Shown here in pieces: positions 25,368 to 38,085 of a stretch of DNA of 64,000 nucleotides (within the stretch, counting starts at the first letter, position 1; every line of letters begins with the position of its first letter). The notes beneath the pieces are model-generated. The model did no database searches. It saw nothing but the letters and a program-made list of their open reading frames with translations, and was not told the origin of the DNA. This DNA is from Acanthochromis polyacanthus (Eukaryota; Chordata; Actinopteri; Pomacentridae), in contig NC_067126.1 of the NCBI RefSeq assembly GCF_021347895.1, positions 30,578,482 through 30,642,481 of the forward strand, in the 5' to 3' direction. The translations under genes were made by a program, and so were the position numbers.

Positions 25368-25385
25368 AAAAAAAAAAAAAAAAAA
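25368..25385. repeat. poly-A tract (18 A)
   Basis: Homopolymer run following an A-rich region from about 25288. No SINE or LINE body is recognisable upstream. Confidence 0.9.
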
Positions 25386-27354
25386 CTTACAAAAAACAAA
25401 TCATGCAGAACAAGGACATAATAATAAAAGAATAAAATTGCAAAAACTCTTTCATACAATGCAAATCCAAATCATATTTATTTAAATGCACATTAACTAA
25501 AGATGATGTGCACTTTTGAGAACACCAAAAGCAGTGATCACCTTACTGTATTAGTCTCCCACTATATTCTGTGCCAGCTGTTACTCATGTAGGTGGGTAC
25601 AGTGCAAAAGCAGAAGTTTTTAAGAGGAAAATAATTTCTTTTCAGTGCACCCTGACACACCAGATTTCCTCTCTCTTTCTGTCTAACACTACAATAGCAT
25701 ACCTGTTTTACAAACTGTCCAATATAATAATAATATAATTATTTTTCCACGTTATTGCTGAGGAAAAATGTTCCAACAATCAAAACAGTATTTGTGAAAC
25801 AGCAACTAGCACTTCACTGACTGCCAAAAATCTTAACCACCACTGACACTGCAGTGCAAGTACCAGGATAATAGTTTTTGTAAAATCATTCAGTGGAGTT
25901 CCTTAACACTCAAGGCACATTTTGTCAATAACAAAATTGCACACGGCTTATTGAGTGAGATTCTTCTATCACTGACAATCCTCTCTGAACAATGTGCCAC
26001 TTCGGACAATCACAGAAGTGCTACTTGCAAAGTGTTCTTGAGACCACTGAGCACCAGATATTTTATAAAATGGATCCTCCGGGATTATCGAAATACTTGA
26101 AATTTGCACTTTTTATATCGAAACGATGTTACACCTGGCAAAGAAGTCTATATTAAATAAAATACTAAATCCATACAAAAAATACATACATCCTGCTGTC
26201 ATGAAGAGCTGAATTATGTGAGGCAAACAAAAGAGAATTAATGTTACATGCAGCAGCAAGAACATAATGAAATTGTCATTGCAATTTGAATTACTGTGAA
26301 AAGGATTCAGTGCAACCACTACTTTCTTCTCGCTAAGATACTTATAAAGTAGAATGTGAATAAGAATCAGACTTTAAATAGTTTGATATAGACAAAGGTT
26401 ATGGAATGGATGGTAAATGCATCCCCGGAGACAGTATGCTTATGCCTACTTAAAAATAGTATAAACACACAGAAGGACATGGACACACAATTACACACGC
26501 ACACACTAACCTATAAATGGACACAAATGCATGTGCACACGCAGACACACATATACACACAGTACATTAGCATAATGATCTCGTACTTTGGTATTACGGT
26601 AAAATGTTGTCCTTTATTCTACCTCATAGAAATTCAAATACAACATCCACGGGTTCCTTTGTCCTTCTTTGAAATGGTATAATTACAGAGCGCTCTATTA
26701 GTGGAATGTTTTCAGATAGCCTCAGGGCTCAAGCTCAAATTCCACTGATCAGCCACCAACAAATAAGGCCTTTGTTAGACTGTTTTCTGTTTGTCAATTC
26801 ATAGGTCTCAATGATCCTCTGTGCTAGACAATCATTACAAGAAAAGAAATTTTTGTGTAAAGTTTGGACAGTTCTTGGAATTATCTATCAAACTCTGAAT
26901 GAATGAGGATTTATTTGAGAAAACACATACTTGTCTAACACAAAAATATACACTGTAGAATCACCGTTGCTGTTAGAAGAGGCCGCCTGGTGATTTATGC
27001 TACATGTTCTATACCCAATCTCACACTCATCAAAGGATAGAAGACCAGGTGGAGCCGAAATGCATTTGACATGTGATGCCACGGTGTCATGCTGAGATAT
27101 GGTGTTTAATTTCTGGTTCAGTGATCATCATCGATGAAACAGAGATGCTGACCTTTTTGGGAACTATTAATCTGGTAGCCTAGGCCGTTTTTAAGCAAAC
27201 AAGAGTGGGCCTCCACTCTGTCCATCCTATTTCCTAGTGCGTAAATTGGACCACCGCTTGCACAATTCTCTATTCATTACTGTGCTGCTGAAAGGAAGCA
27301 CAGAGGTGGCAGAGTGGTTTTCTTTTCCTTTTTCTGTGTATGTGCATAAGTGTG

Positions 27355-27425
27355 AGTGTGTGTGTGTGTGCACGGGTGAGAGCGAGAGGAAGAGAGAGAT
27401 AGAGACAGAGAGAGAGAAAAAGCAA
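27355..27425. repeat. (GT)n followed by GA-rich tract
   Basis: (GT)n at 27355-27370, then mostly purine sequence to about 27425. Confidence 0.85.
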
Positions 27426-27487
27426 AATGCCTTCCAGGAGGGTTCCCAAGCATAAAGAGCTGGACTTTCCTGCCTCTTTTTGGTTTT

Positions 27488-27530
27488 GGGGGAGGGGAGC
27501 GAGGGTTTGTTGAGGGAGAGGGGGGAGGGA
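27488..27530 (+). other. G-rich tract with G-quadruplex potential
   Basis: Six runs of three or more G in about 43 bp on the plus strand, with short loops. In the fign pre-mRNA the complementary C-rich strand would be transcribed. Confidence 0.4.
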
Positions 27531-27539
27531 AGTGAAAGC

Positions 27540-27960
27540 TGTCGTAATTGAAACGCGGCTTAATCAGACTCATTACCATTTTTACCAATTTGCACCACCA
27601 AAGATGCTTATTAGGTAACTGTGTTTAATAAGCCGCTCTTTAGAAAACTAACTGTAATGAGCTCTTTAAAGTCAGACTTGAGCGTGATTATGCACTGGAA
27701 GTGTTTTGCAGAGCTGAAGCAGACTGGTACATTTAGTCATGTACAATGTCATAATTAAGCTGCACAAACTCTGCACTTCACACCACACAATAGTCCCAGC
27801 TGAGGCAGTAGACATACTGAAAAGTATTTATAATTACTGATCATTACAACCCTGGGATTTTCATCACCGGACGTAAACATAATTATGGGAGCTTTTGCTT
27901 TTATTCTGCACACACAGAGCTCTCGACTTGACAAGCGTGCAAATATTGCAGACAGACAGT
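27540..27960. promoter_or_regulatory. candidate intronic conserved non-coding element
   Basis: Non-repetitive block inside fign intron 2 with repeated homeodomain-type cores (CGTAATTG, GCTTAATCAG, GCTTATTAGG, AAACATAATTATGG). Called by texture. Confidence 0.3.
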
Positions 27961-29009
27961 AATTATGTTTATAAATAAAAACAAGCTCATATTCAAATTC
28001 ACTGGAGATATTCTAAGTAGGGGTGGGGCAAAACATTCTAATACAATGTGAAATGGTAATCGGTATAGCTACAGACAGTCATTCATCTCACATATCAAGT
28101 TAAGACTATTTAAACTCAATTTAGAGCTCCATGTGGCAGTAATTCCAATCTTTGGATGGCAGGGTGCCATTTAACCCCTCATTTAGAGAAGATATGCCTT
28201 CCTCAGTCACTGTCTTCTCCAGGGCTGCTGCTCATACATTTCACAGTCTGACCACCCATGGCAGCAAATTACTTCATGTCTCTACACTATCAAAGTCCAT
28301 TGATCCCAGTGGATTCTATTCTAATCCAAAAATAAAAGGTGGAAAATGACTGTACAAGCATGTGCTTAGAGTATACTTTATTGTAGTTAACCTGCCAGTC
28401 AAGCAGACGACTTCTGGTGACAAGATCTCTTTTTGTAATCACAATAATACTTCTGATTAAGCAGGGAGAAGTGAGTTAGAAAATCCACTGCGACGGGGGT
28501 AGAAGCACTTCAGTTAGCTATTTAAAACAACCAGCCTAAATGTGTTGATTTGGAGATTTTGGATCAAAATATACAAAATAATGTCCCCTTGACATTTTTC
28601 CTGATTGCGTACTATGTAAGCACTGTCTATTTCTGAAAGAAATCCACACTTCAAACAGCTAGAAATGACGATCATTCATCAATCTAAGATCTTATTGATG
28701 ACCAGTGAACTGAACTAGTGAGAACTGATAGACTATAAGATATGTGATATAGCATCATTCAATACATCCAGAAAAAATATATTTGCAATCAAAAGCTTAC
28801 ATTTAAAAAAATGGTACAAGGGAGTCAATTTTAAAAATGTTTAGATTTTTATAAATGTAACCAGAGAGATTTTTGTTTTATTTATTAATGTAATTAGTCA
28901 AGTAGACAACTGGTTGTTAAAAAGAATCAGAATCATACATCAAGACTTAATGAAATACTACCGCGAAATGATTCACCCCACTTATGTGATGCACAGGGAA
29001 CATTTAACT

Positions 29010-29011
<2 letters not shown>

Positions 29012-29085
<74 letters not shown>
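29012..29085. repeat. (GT)37 microsatellite
   Basis: Uninterrupted 74-bp dinucleotide array in fign intron 2, likely polymorphic. Confidence 0.98.
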
Positions 29086-29088
<3 letters not shown>

Positions 29089-30300
29089 AGTACTACATTG
29101 TAACTTTCTTTGCAGTTTCTATACTTCATTTGATGCATTTGCTCCTTTCAGTCTGTATCAGTGGGATGTTCTGTCCTGATAGCTGAATCTCCCATCTGCA
29201 CAACAAATTTCATCTTGAGTACTGATAATACAACCTTAGCTAATTTAAGTATTAACTCAACAGTGTAAAGAAATTGATTAAAAAAATAATAAAATGACCA
29301 CTGCTTCAATAATAAACTATCAAATCTTTATGCTGATTGAACTTTTTTAATATCATTTATTGAATATACCTCTGTGTGTAATTTGCCTCTGTGCTAATGA
29401 GTTTGTTTTAATTACCAGTTAATATTTAAATAACTTGCAAATCAATCAGCAATTTCATTCATGTTCAAAATCCTGGGTTGTAACTGTGCTTACATGGCAG
29501 CACATTGAAATTGCAGTGATGTGAAATGGAGACAAGACAGCAGTTCTTTACAAGCTGTGAACAGCAGCGTTTGGTATTTTATGTGGATATCTGTCAAATT
29601 CAAATCAAGCCGGGTAACTGCAGTTCTAATATATTGTGGATGAGACAAAAGAAAACAAAAGATTTGGTCAAGTGGCAACAGAGTGGTATTATTTCAATAG
29701 TTTTGGTTAAGCAATTTAGACCTCCGTGAAGCGCAATTTGCATAATCATACTATACATATATTTGATCAACTCAACACTAAAAACATGTAAGTTTTAGGC
29801 TGAAATTTTAAAGACAAAAACAGTCTCAGTTTGTCTTAAGAGGTAGATGTAAAATGTTTAGTGCATACACGGGACAAATCAAACACAAGCAAGGAGTATT
29901 TAAATTATTAAACTGGAATGTGCAACTGTGAAAACACGCATACATTTCATGTATAAATAATGTCATTACAATATCTAATAGCACAGTTTTTAATATCAAA
30001 TCTGAGCATGTGCATCTAATCTAACATTTACAGGGACAGGATTTACTAATCCTTTATTAGTCTTCAAATTACTCATTAACGTCTCTATGCACGTTTGCAT
30101 CGTTTAGTTTTCCATATTCTCAACTGTAATGCCTATTTACCAGCACAGTAGACCTTGTCACTGCCAGCTCCAGTCGGGGAGGGCGGCAAACAGACATGTG
30201 CTACCTCCTTGACACATAATCACAAAGTCAACTGTTTCTCTTCACCTGCTGGGAGCTTCACCAAAGGCATAGTACAGAGTACGTTCATTCTACTCACTCA

Positions 30301-30494
30301 GATACACACCTGCTCTGTGCAGACACCCTGATCAACCAGAAAGAGTTGCTGGTGCAGCTTTTGTCGGCCCTCACTGGCTTCCCACATGTAGTCACTGCCA
30401 ATCATAAAACACGCAGCCACACTGAAGGTAAAACTACCCACGGCCGAGAATTCATTGTTTGTAGTTGGCATAATGTGTGGGTGGTAATTTACAC
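30301..30494. other. coding-like island in fign intron 2, strand ambiguous
   Basis: This stretch is richer in GC than the surrounding intron and looks exon-like on both strands. On plus, an acceptor-like CTCACTCAG precedes 30301, a frame is open through CADTLINQKELLVQLLSALT, and GAAG|GTAAAA (30427/30428) resembles a donor. On minus, a TTTTTAG acceptor (30496-30495) opens a frame containing GSDYMWEASEGRQKL, ending at CAG|GTGTGT (30310/30309). I recognise neither peptide. It could be an exon of an unannotated nested gene, a decayed pseudogene or element, an alternative fign exon (minus), or a conserved non-coding element that happens to be open. Confidence 0.25.
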
Positions 30495-31479
30495 CTAAAA
30501 ATATCAATCATGTAAAATATTTAAATGCAGTAGTATACTGTACAATGCCACACTTTAGCATACAGATTGAGTTGTGCTATCTGGTGTATATATTAAATAA
30601 TTTTAAGTTGTTCAACCAGTGGTTGCTCACTAAGCTGTCCATAAGCTTGTTGGATTTACCTTTATAAGCCAAGCATGCTACCTATATTATGCTACATTTT
30701 GTGTAGTACCCTATACCTATACATAAATATACCAAAACTATACTAGAACAAACATATTTTGCCTCCTACACCTGAAAACTCTAATAAATAACACAAGCTA
30801 TTTGACCCATTGTATTCTGAGATTGTCCTTTGGTGTGTGCTAGCTGAATACATGTGAAAATAGTGTGTCTCAACAGTTAACAGTTAACATATTTGAAATT
30901 AAATTATCTAAATCTGTTGTGGTAATCAAAACTAGAAGCACACATTGCCTTATTTTTAACAGTCTGAACAGTCATCACTACAGCTTAGACAAAGTGGCCT
31001 CAGTACTTCTGATCACCAGTAGTGAGCTAGCATCCAAGTGGTATGTTGAAATTAATTAAAACAGTCATTAAAACCCAACACCTCTCATCCACTGTTTTCA
31101 GGCAATTACTAGAAATGTCACCAACCACAGTATTTTCCTGTTTATACTCTGTCACAAAATAGGGCAACAGCATAAGTCTAAAAACTAGACAGGCCTTTTC
31201 TTGATGGTTGTGGCAGTGATTTATTTTTTCCACTAAGTACAGCCAAGCATTGGGATTGCTTGGGCTATCGTCAACAGTGTCCCTCACACGGAACCGAGAA
31301 GAATAGTTGCTGCAGCTGTTTGGCAGTTTTACAAATGACTGGAATCGGCTTTAATGAAAATCAGAAAGACTCGAATTGTTGACAACCCTGTATGTTGTGT
31401 GTGCAAGCAGCTCATTACAGCCCATAGCTATGTTTTGCTGTAACAGCGGCCTCAAGTGAGAAAAAGAGTTCGTGCAGGT

Positions 31480-31750
31480 GTTATGGGTAGATGGATGGGT
31501 CAACAAAACACCGGACTTTAAAACAGAAGATGGGAAGATGGTTGTTTGATTGCTGTGTCTTTGTTTTAACCGTGAGCTTTATATAACCATACTGCATGTT
31601 TTTAATTTTAACCATGACAACGAAGGTCTTCTACTTTAACCCAAACCCTAATCTTTCCTTAAGCCGAACAAAGGCTGCTTTCTATGTCTAAAACCTAACC
31701 AAACAGAGGCAAGAAGTATCTGTGCTATATTTCCTGCCGATGCTCCTATG
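31480..31750. repeat. probable dispersed repeat fragment
   Basis: Contains CTTTAACCCAAACCCTAATC and AAAACCTAACCAAAC, a texture seen in interspersed repeats of many fish genomes. Borders and class are uncertain. Confidence 0.3.
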
Positions 31751-32480
31751 GGGATGAATGTAGGAACAAACGACCTATATAGTCTTTCAGGCTGGGGGAC
31801 TTGTTGCAAAATCATTACTCAAGCTCACAATCCCTCTCTGCACAGCTGCACCCAAACTGTGCGCCATGCAGCCGAGAGAAAGGCTGCCTGCCACATGGTT
31901 TCTCTTCTGAGTACAAGCAGGAATCCTCAGTTTACCTGTTTGCTGGCACAGAGCCACTGATGATTTGAATAATTCATCTGAACTGTAATGAGAAGATGTA
32001 AATCTTCCCACTCCGAAATCATAATTTCACTGAACAAATGCTCACTTTTGATTTTAAATTGCTTCTTTATTTATTAAATCTACAACTGTGTTCACTTTGA
32101 AGGTGTCTGTGTAAATGTGGTTTTTGGAAGTTATGATAAAAAAAAATAAAAAAAATAGACACATTTTGAGTGAATCCCACAAACATTATCCTGGTGCTGT
32201 AAATGATATTTAAATCTGTCTTGAAACATCTGTCCAAAAGATCAGTGCCCGTCTGTTTGAAGATATTAATCAGCATTTTTATAAATAAAATATTTTATAA
32301 CCTGCTTGTACAGATTTTCATCTTCAGTATGGGTTCGGAAAAGTGAGAGAATGTCATAGACTTAATAACGAAGGCAGAAAGTATTGAGAAACAAATTAAC
32401 ACATCATTGGTTTTGGCTGGTAGATGTTATCTGTTGACAACAAACAAAAAAATGCACATAGATGTGTAATTGCTTTTGTC

Positions 32481-32496
32481 TATATATATATATATA
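32481..32496. repeat. (TA)8 microsatellite
   Basis: Short alternating TA tract. Confidence 0.9.
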
Positions 32497-33439
32497 CTGA
32501 ATACAATTTTTGAAAACGTACAAGATCATTTATGTAGATTGATATTATGTTCTATTTTTCTAATTTGCATACACAGGACAGTATCCCAGTTTGATTCAAC
32601 ATAATAAATGTTGCTTCTAAACAATTTCAAAAGAGGATCATATTTTTCTCTTAATGACAACCAAACCTTCAATACATCAGAAGCAAAACTTGTTCATACT
32701 TTCCAAGGCATGAAGATGACACCATGTAAACTTTATAGTGATTCTTCTTGAAGATTTACACATTTGAAATTCAAATGTAATAGCATAATGCATTTTTGTT
32801 GCATCCTCTGGATATTCTCAAGTCCCTTGAGTTTTTTGGGCTCGCTAATAATAAACTCTGCTAGCTTTAGGGGAACATGTATTTCTTATAGTTCTCTGTA
32901 ATACAGTAAATAGTGAGGTTGAGAGATTCTCTAAGCTGTCATTTCTTTGTCTCTGCGATGCTCATTAATCCATGACTCTCCAGGCCAAAAGGCCCCTGAG
33001 GCTTCAGCTTCCATTACTACTCTAAGTACAGCTAAATCCACACGCATGCTAAACTAACAGCGCTCCACACACAAGTAGAACTTGCACACTGAATAAAACT
33101 AAGACAATTATAGGAGACAGCCTTCATAGTGTTCTGTAGTGCATAATACTGATGAATACTCAAATGGCTTGTTAGTTAAAAGAACACAGTCGTTGAACTC
33201 AAGCACTGGGTGAAACTTGTTTAACCATCGAGCACATACAGTAGAAGCAGTGATTTTGCAGGCCTCTATGAACTTGGCTACTTTGCCTCTCAAGGGATCA
33301 CTTACACACTTCAAAAGAGAAGAGAGGCAGATTGTGACCTTGCTACATGAAGGCTCATTGACCAAAAGCTACTCACTAACATCTTCACTCCCCAACGTCC
33401 TGTTACTCCAAGGAAGAGTCCAATCAAAGAGGAGCCAGT

Positions 33440-33710
33440 CGGCGGGGGGAAAAAGTAAACAGGAAAGTGAACATTTCTAGATTTGCGTCACATTTAGCAC
33501 ACCTCGACTTTTCCTGGAAGGCCGTCGTCTCACCACACTTGGAACCAGTCATCTGATTTACAAATCAACAGGCCAAGCCCCATTGGAAATTAACAGATTA
33601 TCTTGTTCACTGGTCCAATTCACAGCTGTGATTACTTCACACTTCCAACCATTAGACTTTACAGCCGTATTAACCTGGTTAGGACAGGAAAGAAATGACA
33701 CTGCAAAGAA
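33440..33710. promoter_or_regulatory. candidate intronic conserved non-coding element
   Basis: Complex, repeat-free block containing CCCATTGGAAATTAACAG, CAGCTGTGATTACTTC and a CCAAT-type core. Texture only. Confidence 0.25.
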
Positions 33711-36289
33711 ATCTCATTCTTTATAGTGAAAATTGGGACGTGTGTGTTTTTATCTCTCTTGTGAAATACCAAGCTACGCCATTCACGGAAAGACTGCTGC
33801 TTTGTTTCAAATCCTTGGACTGTAATCTACAGCTGACTGAGATCTGCCAGTTGCTTTAAGCCATAGTTTTAAAGCAAATATATGCAATTTGATCCACCAA
33901 TAATAGAGGACAATTATTGTCCTATCACAAAAGGATTTTTTTTTTCTATGACAGAAGCTCACCTGGTTACAGGATCTGCTTGACAGTTTGAAGAACTAAA
34001 GCATTTTTTCCTTGCCATGCGCTTAACATAAATGAATGCCACTGCACTTGTGGAATTCAAAAGCTAAAATTTTTTCTACTCAAGGAAAACCAAAGGCATC
34101 TGCTGTTCTATTTACTGTTTCCTACACATTACACTGATTAAAAGTTTAAATTGAACTCTAATTGAAAATAGCCGAGCGAACAGAAAAAGGATGTTTGCCT
34201 GTAACTGCTGTCAGCTTTTCGTTGAAGCATTCTGAAGCATTCCGTGGTATCGACTGCAAGTCTCAAAGAAGGTCACTTCTCCAACACAGGCCAGACAAAA
34301 GGTGAAATGAGACAACTGAAGCAATCTTAGGTCAATATGAAATAGAAATCTCTCAGCTATACTGTAATAAAGTTACTGAAGTGAAGTAGTGAAGCCATAA
34401 AGGGGAACTTTTACAAGGAAAGAGCTGTCTAGGAGATTGGTTCGCCCACTGGCAAACAATGGCTTCTAAGAGCTAAGGTGGCATTGTGAGCACAGCACCA
34501 CAGAACAGAATTACAGCACTGGTTTTAAAAGTAACTTTGGATTTAAATGGAATTTTGTGACAAAGGCATTGCATGGATTCTACCACATTGTTGTCATATA
34601 TTCTTAAATTTGTGGCTATAAAGTGACAAAAGAAGGACATCATGTGTATACAGTCTTGGTCTTGGAGGAAAGCATTCTCACAGAAAATACAATGTTTTTT
34701 TGTGCCTGTGCTGGCAAATCCAAAGCTAATGTTGTAGGTTTTTTGTGCAGCATTATATTTAGCTTGCTGTATTTGGTGTATTTAAACTTCTGGGTGGAAC
34801 AAAATTTGTTGATAAACCATGAGCTTGGAAACTGTGTTTAGGAGAATAAGAGGAGGAACCTAACATAATTTGCTCAAAAGCAAACAAATACCGCTGCAAT
34901 AAAGTAAGAAATGCACTATACGACGCATTTTTCCTGCTAGCATGTTCTAAATGAGAGTATATGCAGGAACACCTGTTGACTGATACACGGAGACCCTGAC
35001 TGAACCTGCCGTGTGTCCTTTTCATGTGTACAGCGTATCTTATCAAACCAGCAGCATAGATCTGTAATGATTTTTTACAGCTTCTTCATAACCACAGTGG
35101 TTGTTCTGTAAGAAGCTGCTGCACAGAATGTTCTGCTTTCGAGGTCCTAAGAAGTGGCCTTGATATAACTTACAGTTTTCAATGTGAAACAACAAAGGAA
35201 GAGGAAAATGCTACACTGACTCATAAAGAGCTTGTGTTTTTTTCTTTTTTTAAAAATTGAAGCTAACAAAAAACACACTTGTTTTTGCAATCTGATACCC
35301 ATTTACATCCAAACCAAAACCTCTGCTGTAAGACGTCTGGACTGTTTATTATTCCGTGGGCTTGCTCCATGAAGCAAGATCATATTCCATTAGTTCACGT
35401 ATTTTGGATCTACTTAGTTTAGTGAAAAGCCAGAAGCAAATGCATTTTTACATACATTTTGCAGAAGACAATAGCACATTAATATGCCTTTGGACATAAG
35501 GCGACTGTAAAGTAAAGGCATTTTGCATGTTGGAAAATTTCCAAATTGTTTTTCATTTATAGCTTTTTAAATTCCATGGGCTCTGTATGTGTCTTCAAAA
35601 CGCTCAGCTAAGCTACAGAATACAAGCATTTTGTTGCACTGTGGTACTTGATTAAAGCTGAGCCATGCACCACAATTTAAAATGTTCTTTCAAACTTCAA
35701 AAGCACAGAATGAAACATGACAACAGGGTTAACACGGTAACATGCAGCAGGAGGTGTCTGTGGTTGCTGCTGCAAACACCTCTATTATATATATGAGTGG
35801 ATTTAACTGTTATAAAATTCATCCATATGCATGCTCTAGCAGGGCTAAGTGCCACGGTAGTGTAATTTGTACAAATGGCAAAAATGAATGAAAGATGCCA
35901 ATGTCTAGCTGAAGCAGCTGTACACCACTGTGAGGCAAGAGGATGACAGATTGGACGCCTTCAGAGAGTTCAGTGCTTTGACACAAATGAGAAGAATGCA
36001 AAAAGGGACGTGCAACGAAAATGATTCCAGAGCATTCCTTAATAGATTATGAAATGAAGGAAAGAAAAAAAGGTCAATGTGTGTCACAAAGCAATTGTGA
36101 AAAATAAATGAGATAATTAATAGAAATTGAGAGGAAGGCATTTCAGATATTTCTCTTTGTTCAACTGACGCCTTTCGGGTATTAGAAATCCATTCCTCGT
36201 GTAAGTATGGATGAAGTGCATTTTACACTACAAAGCATAAATGATCACAAACAGAATAAACACAAAACATCTCCTGTATTTCTTTATGT

Positions 36290-36560
36290 CAGCCTCAATA
36301 ATGCAGCCCTTTATGCAGTTTAAAGCAATGATTGTTCCACATTGTGCTGTATTTGCATGTTCAGAGTTCAACCAATTAAAAGCTAATTAATTAGACACAA
36401 TTCTATTAAGAAACAAATCCCACTCATCAATATACACAACCTAGGGTCACCCATTGCTCAAATGTGAATTGGCTCTTTGCACCACATGGACTAGAGAATA
36501 GCACAATCGCACTATTGGAGCTCACAATAAACAGTTTGGCAAGGATATATTCAATGGAGC
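36290..36560. promoter_or_regulatory. candidate intronic element with dimeric homeodomain site
   Basis: Holds a perfect 12-bp palindrome CTAATTAATTAG (36383-36394), a tandem TAAT arrangement like those bound by paired homeodomains, plus GCAATGATTGTTCC (SOX-like) and ATTTGCAT (about 36351) within 60 bp. Confidence 0.3.
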
Positions 36561-38059
36561 ATGAACTCATCAGTGCTGATAGATTTTACTTCCCTGGATA
36601 GAAAGCAGAGCTGTCGCTTAGACACACAGCTTTCTCTCAAAATGGTCACGATTTGGAAACTGGTCACGAGTTTGATATCAGAACTCATAAATGACCATAT
36701 GTTGCTCTATACATAACACTGCAGAAATGCACTGTAGCCATAATTAGCAAATATTGAACTGCCTCTTGTTCATCTCTTTGTTTTTCTAATTGCATTAAAG
36801 CAGATTTTTCCTCAAATGTTTTAAGCCATGTAAGAGCAAAACATGAAAAGAGGTTGGAAAAGAAAAGTGTATAGTGCATATCTCCTAAGTGTTGCATAAA
36901 GGTGCTTAAAATGAAGAATTTATTTTTAAAAAATCGATTTTCTCCAAAATATTCAAATGGCACAATATGCTATATTGTCTGGGCTCATGGTGACCTGAGG
37001 TCTTTCCAAGCGATATTAGCCTGAATAAGGAAATACTTTGTGTGTTCTTTGTTTTATTGTTTTTATGAGCCACTTTTTTGCCTTCATTTTGTCCTAAGAT
37101 AAAAGTGTAACTACTTTATATGTTGACTTAACAAAAACTGTAACGCTTCATGCTCTGCGATTGCAAGGCTCGGATGAAATCTTTCTAATAATGCTCGGGT
37201 GATTCTTAAGTGTACAATTCTTGCGTCTATCATGCATGTGCCAGCTTTCCATCTATTACACTGAATGTTTAAAAGAGGAAAGTAGGCACACGGCCTACTG
37301 GCAGAAATATGCAATAAAAAAACATTTACTCCTCTGCTTATTTGTTATGTTTTGCCTTTCTCACAGGTTATGTGCATACTGTTAAATAAATCTGCCTCTG
37401 GCTAGTGTGAGTTCCCTTGATGAATTGTGAAGAGCCAGCAGTGAACAGAAAGTATACTCGTCCACTTTGTACAAGGCAATTCGTACAGCCTTGCTCATTT
37501 GGGTATGCATGAAATAACAATATCCTACTGGGAGCATTCTGAGTTTCAAACACTTGGGGTCAACTACACGAGCAGATTCCACATGTGCAGCCTGTGGCCA
37601 CTGAGGTCTGGAATCTACCTCCCTCCTGGCTGGGTGACGTTGCATGTTCTATTTCCAGACCGAGGGTTGAAGTGAGGCTGCAGGGAGTGTAACACTGACC
37701 CACATGACCTGTGGCCTAGAAAAGCTGCCTGAAGCTCTGCACACTAAAAACTTCTCACTCCTTTGCTACAGCCTTTCAAAGGCAAACAAAGCCTTTGCGC
37801 ATAGCATGTGTCTTTTCATGCCAAATGATTTGCATCCTTTTTATTCACATCTTTGACTTGTTGTCACTGTATTCCGCGCTGTTGTGCAGCCTGATGCTCA
37901 CTCTCTGAAGTCTCAAGTGGGAAGAAAGGAGGGAAGCCGAGGAGGCAAAACTGCTTTACTTTCAGGCCCAGTGTCTACAGGCCACATGTCTCCAGTCATC
38001 TGTCACTAGTTTACATACATACTATGACACTTCCTCTCTCTGTGGGAACCCGTTGTCAC

Positions 38060-38085
38060 CACTTGGCCGCCAGCAGAGGCTGACT
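38060..38085 (+). promoter_or_regulatory. CTCF-like motif
   Basis: GCCAGCAGAGGCTG-type sequence at about 38069-38082 matches the CTCF core at all but one of its central positions. A single motif match is weak evidence of binding. Confidence 0.2.
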
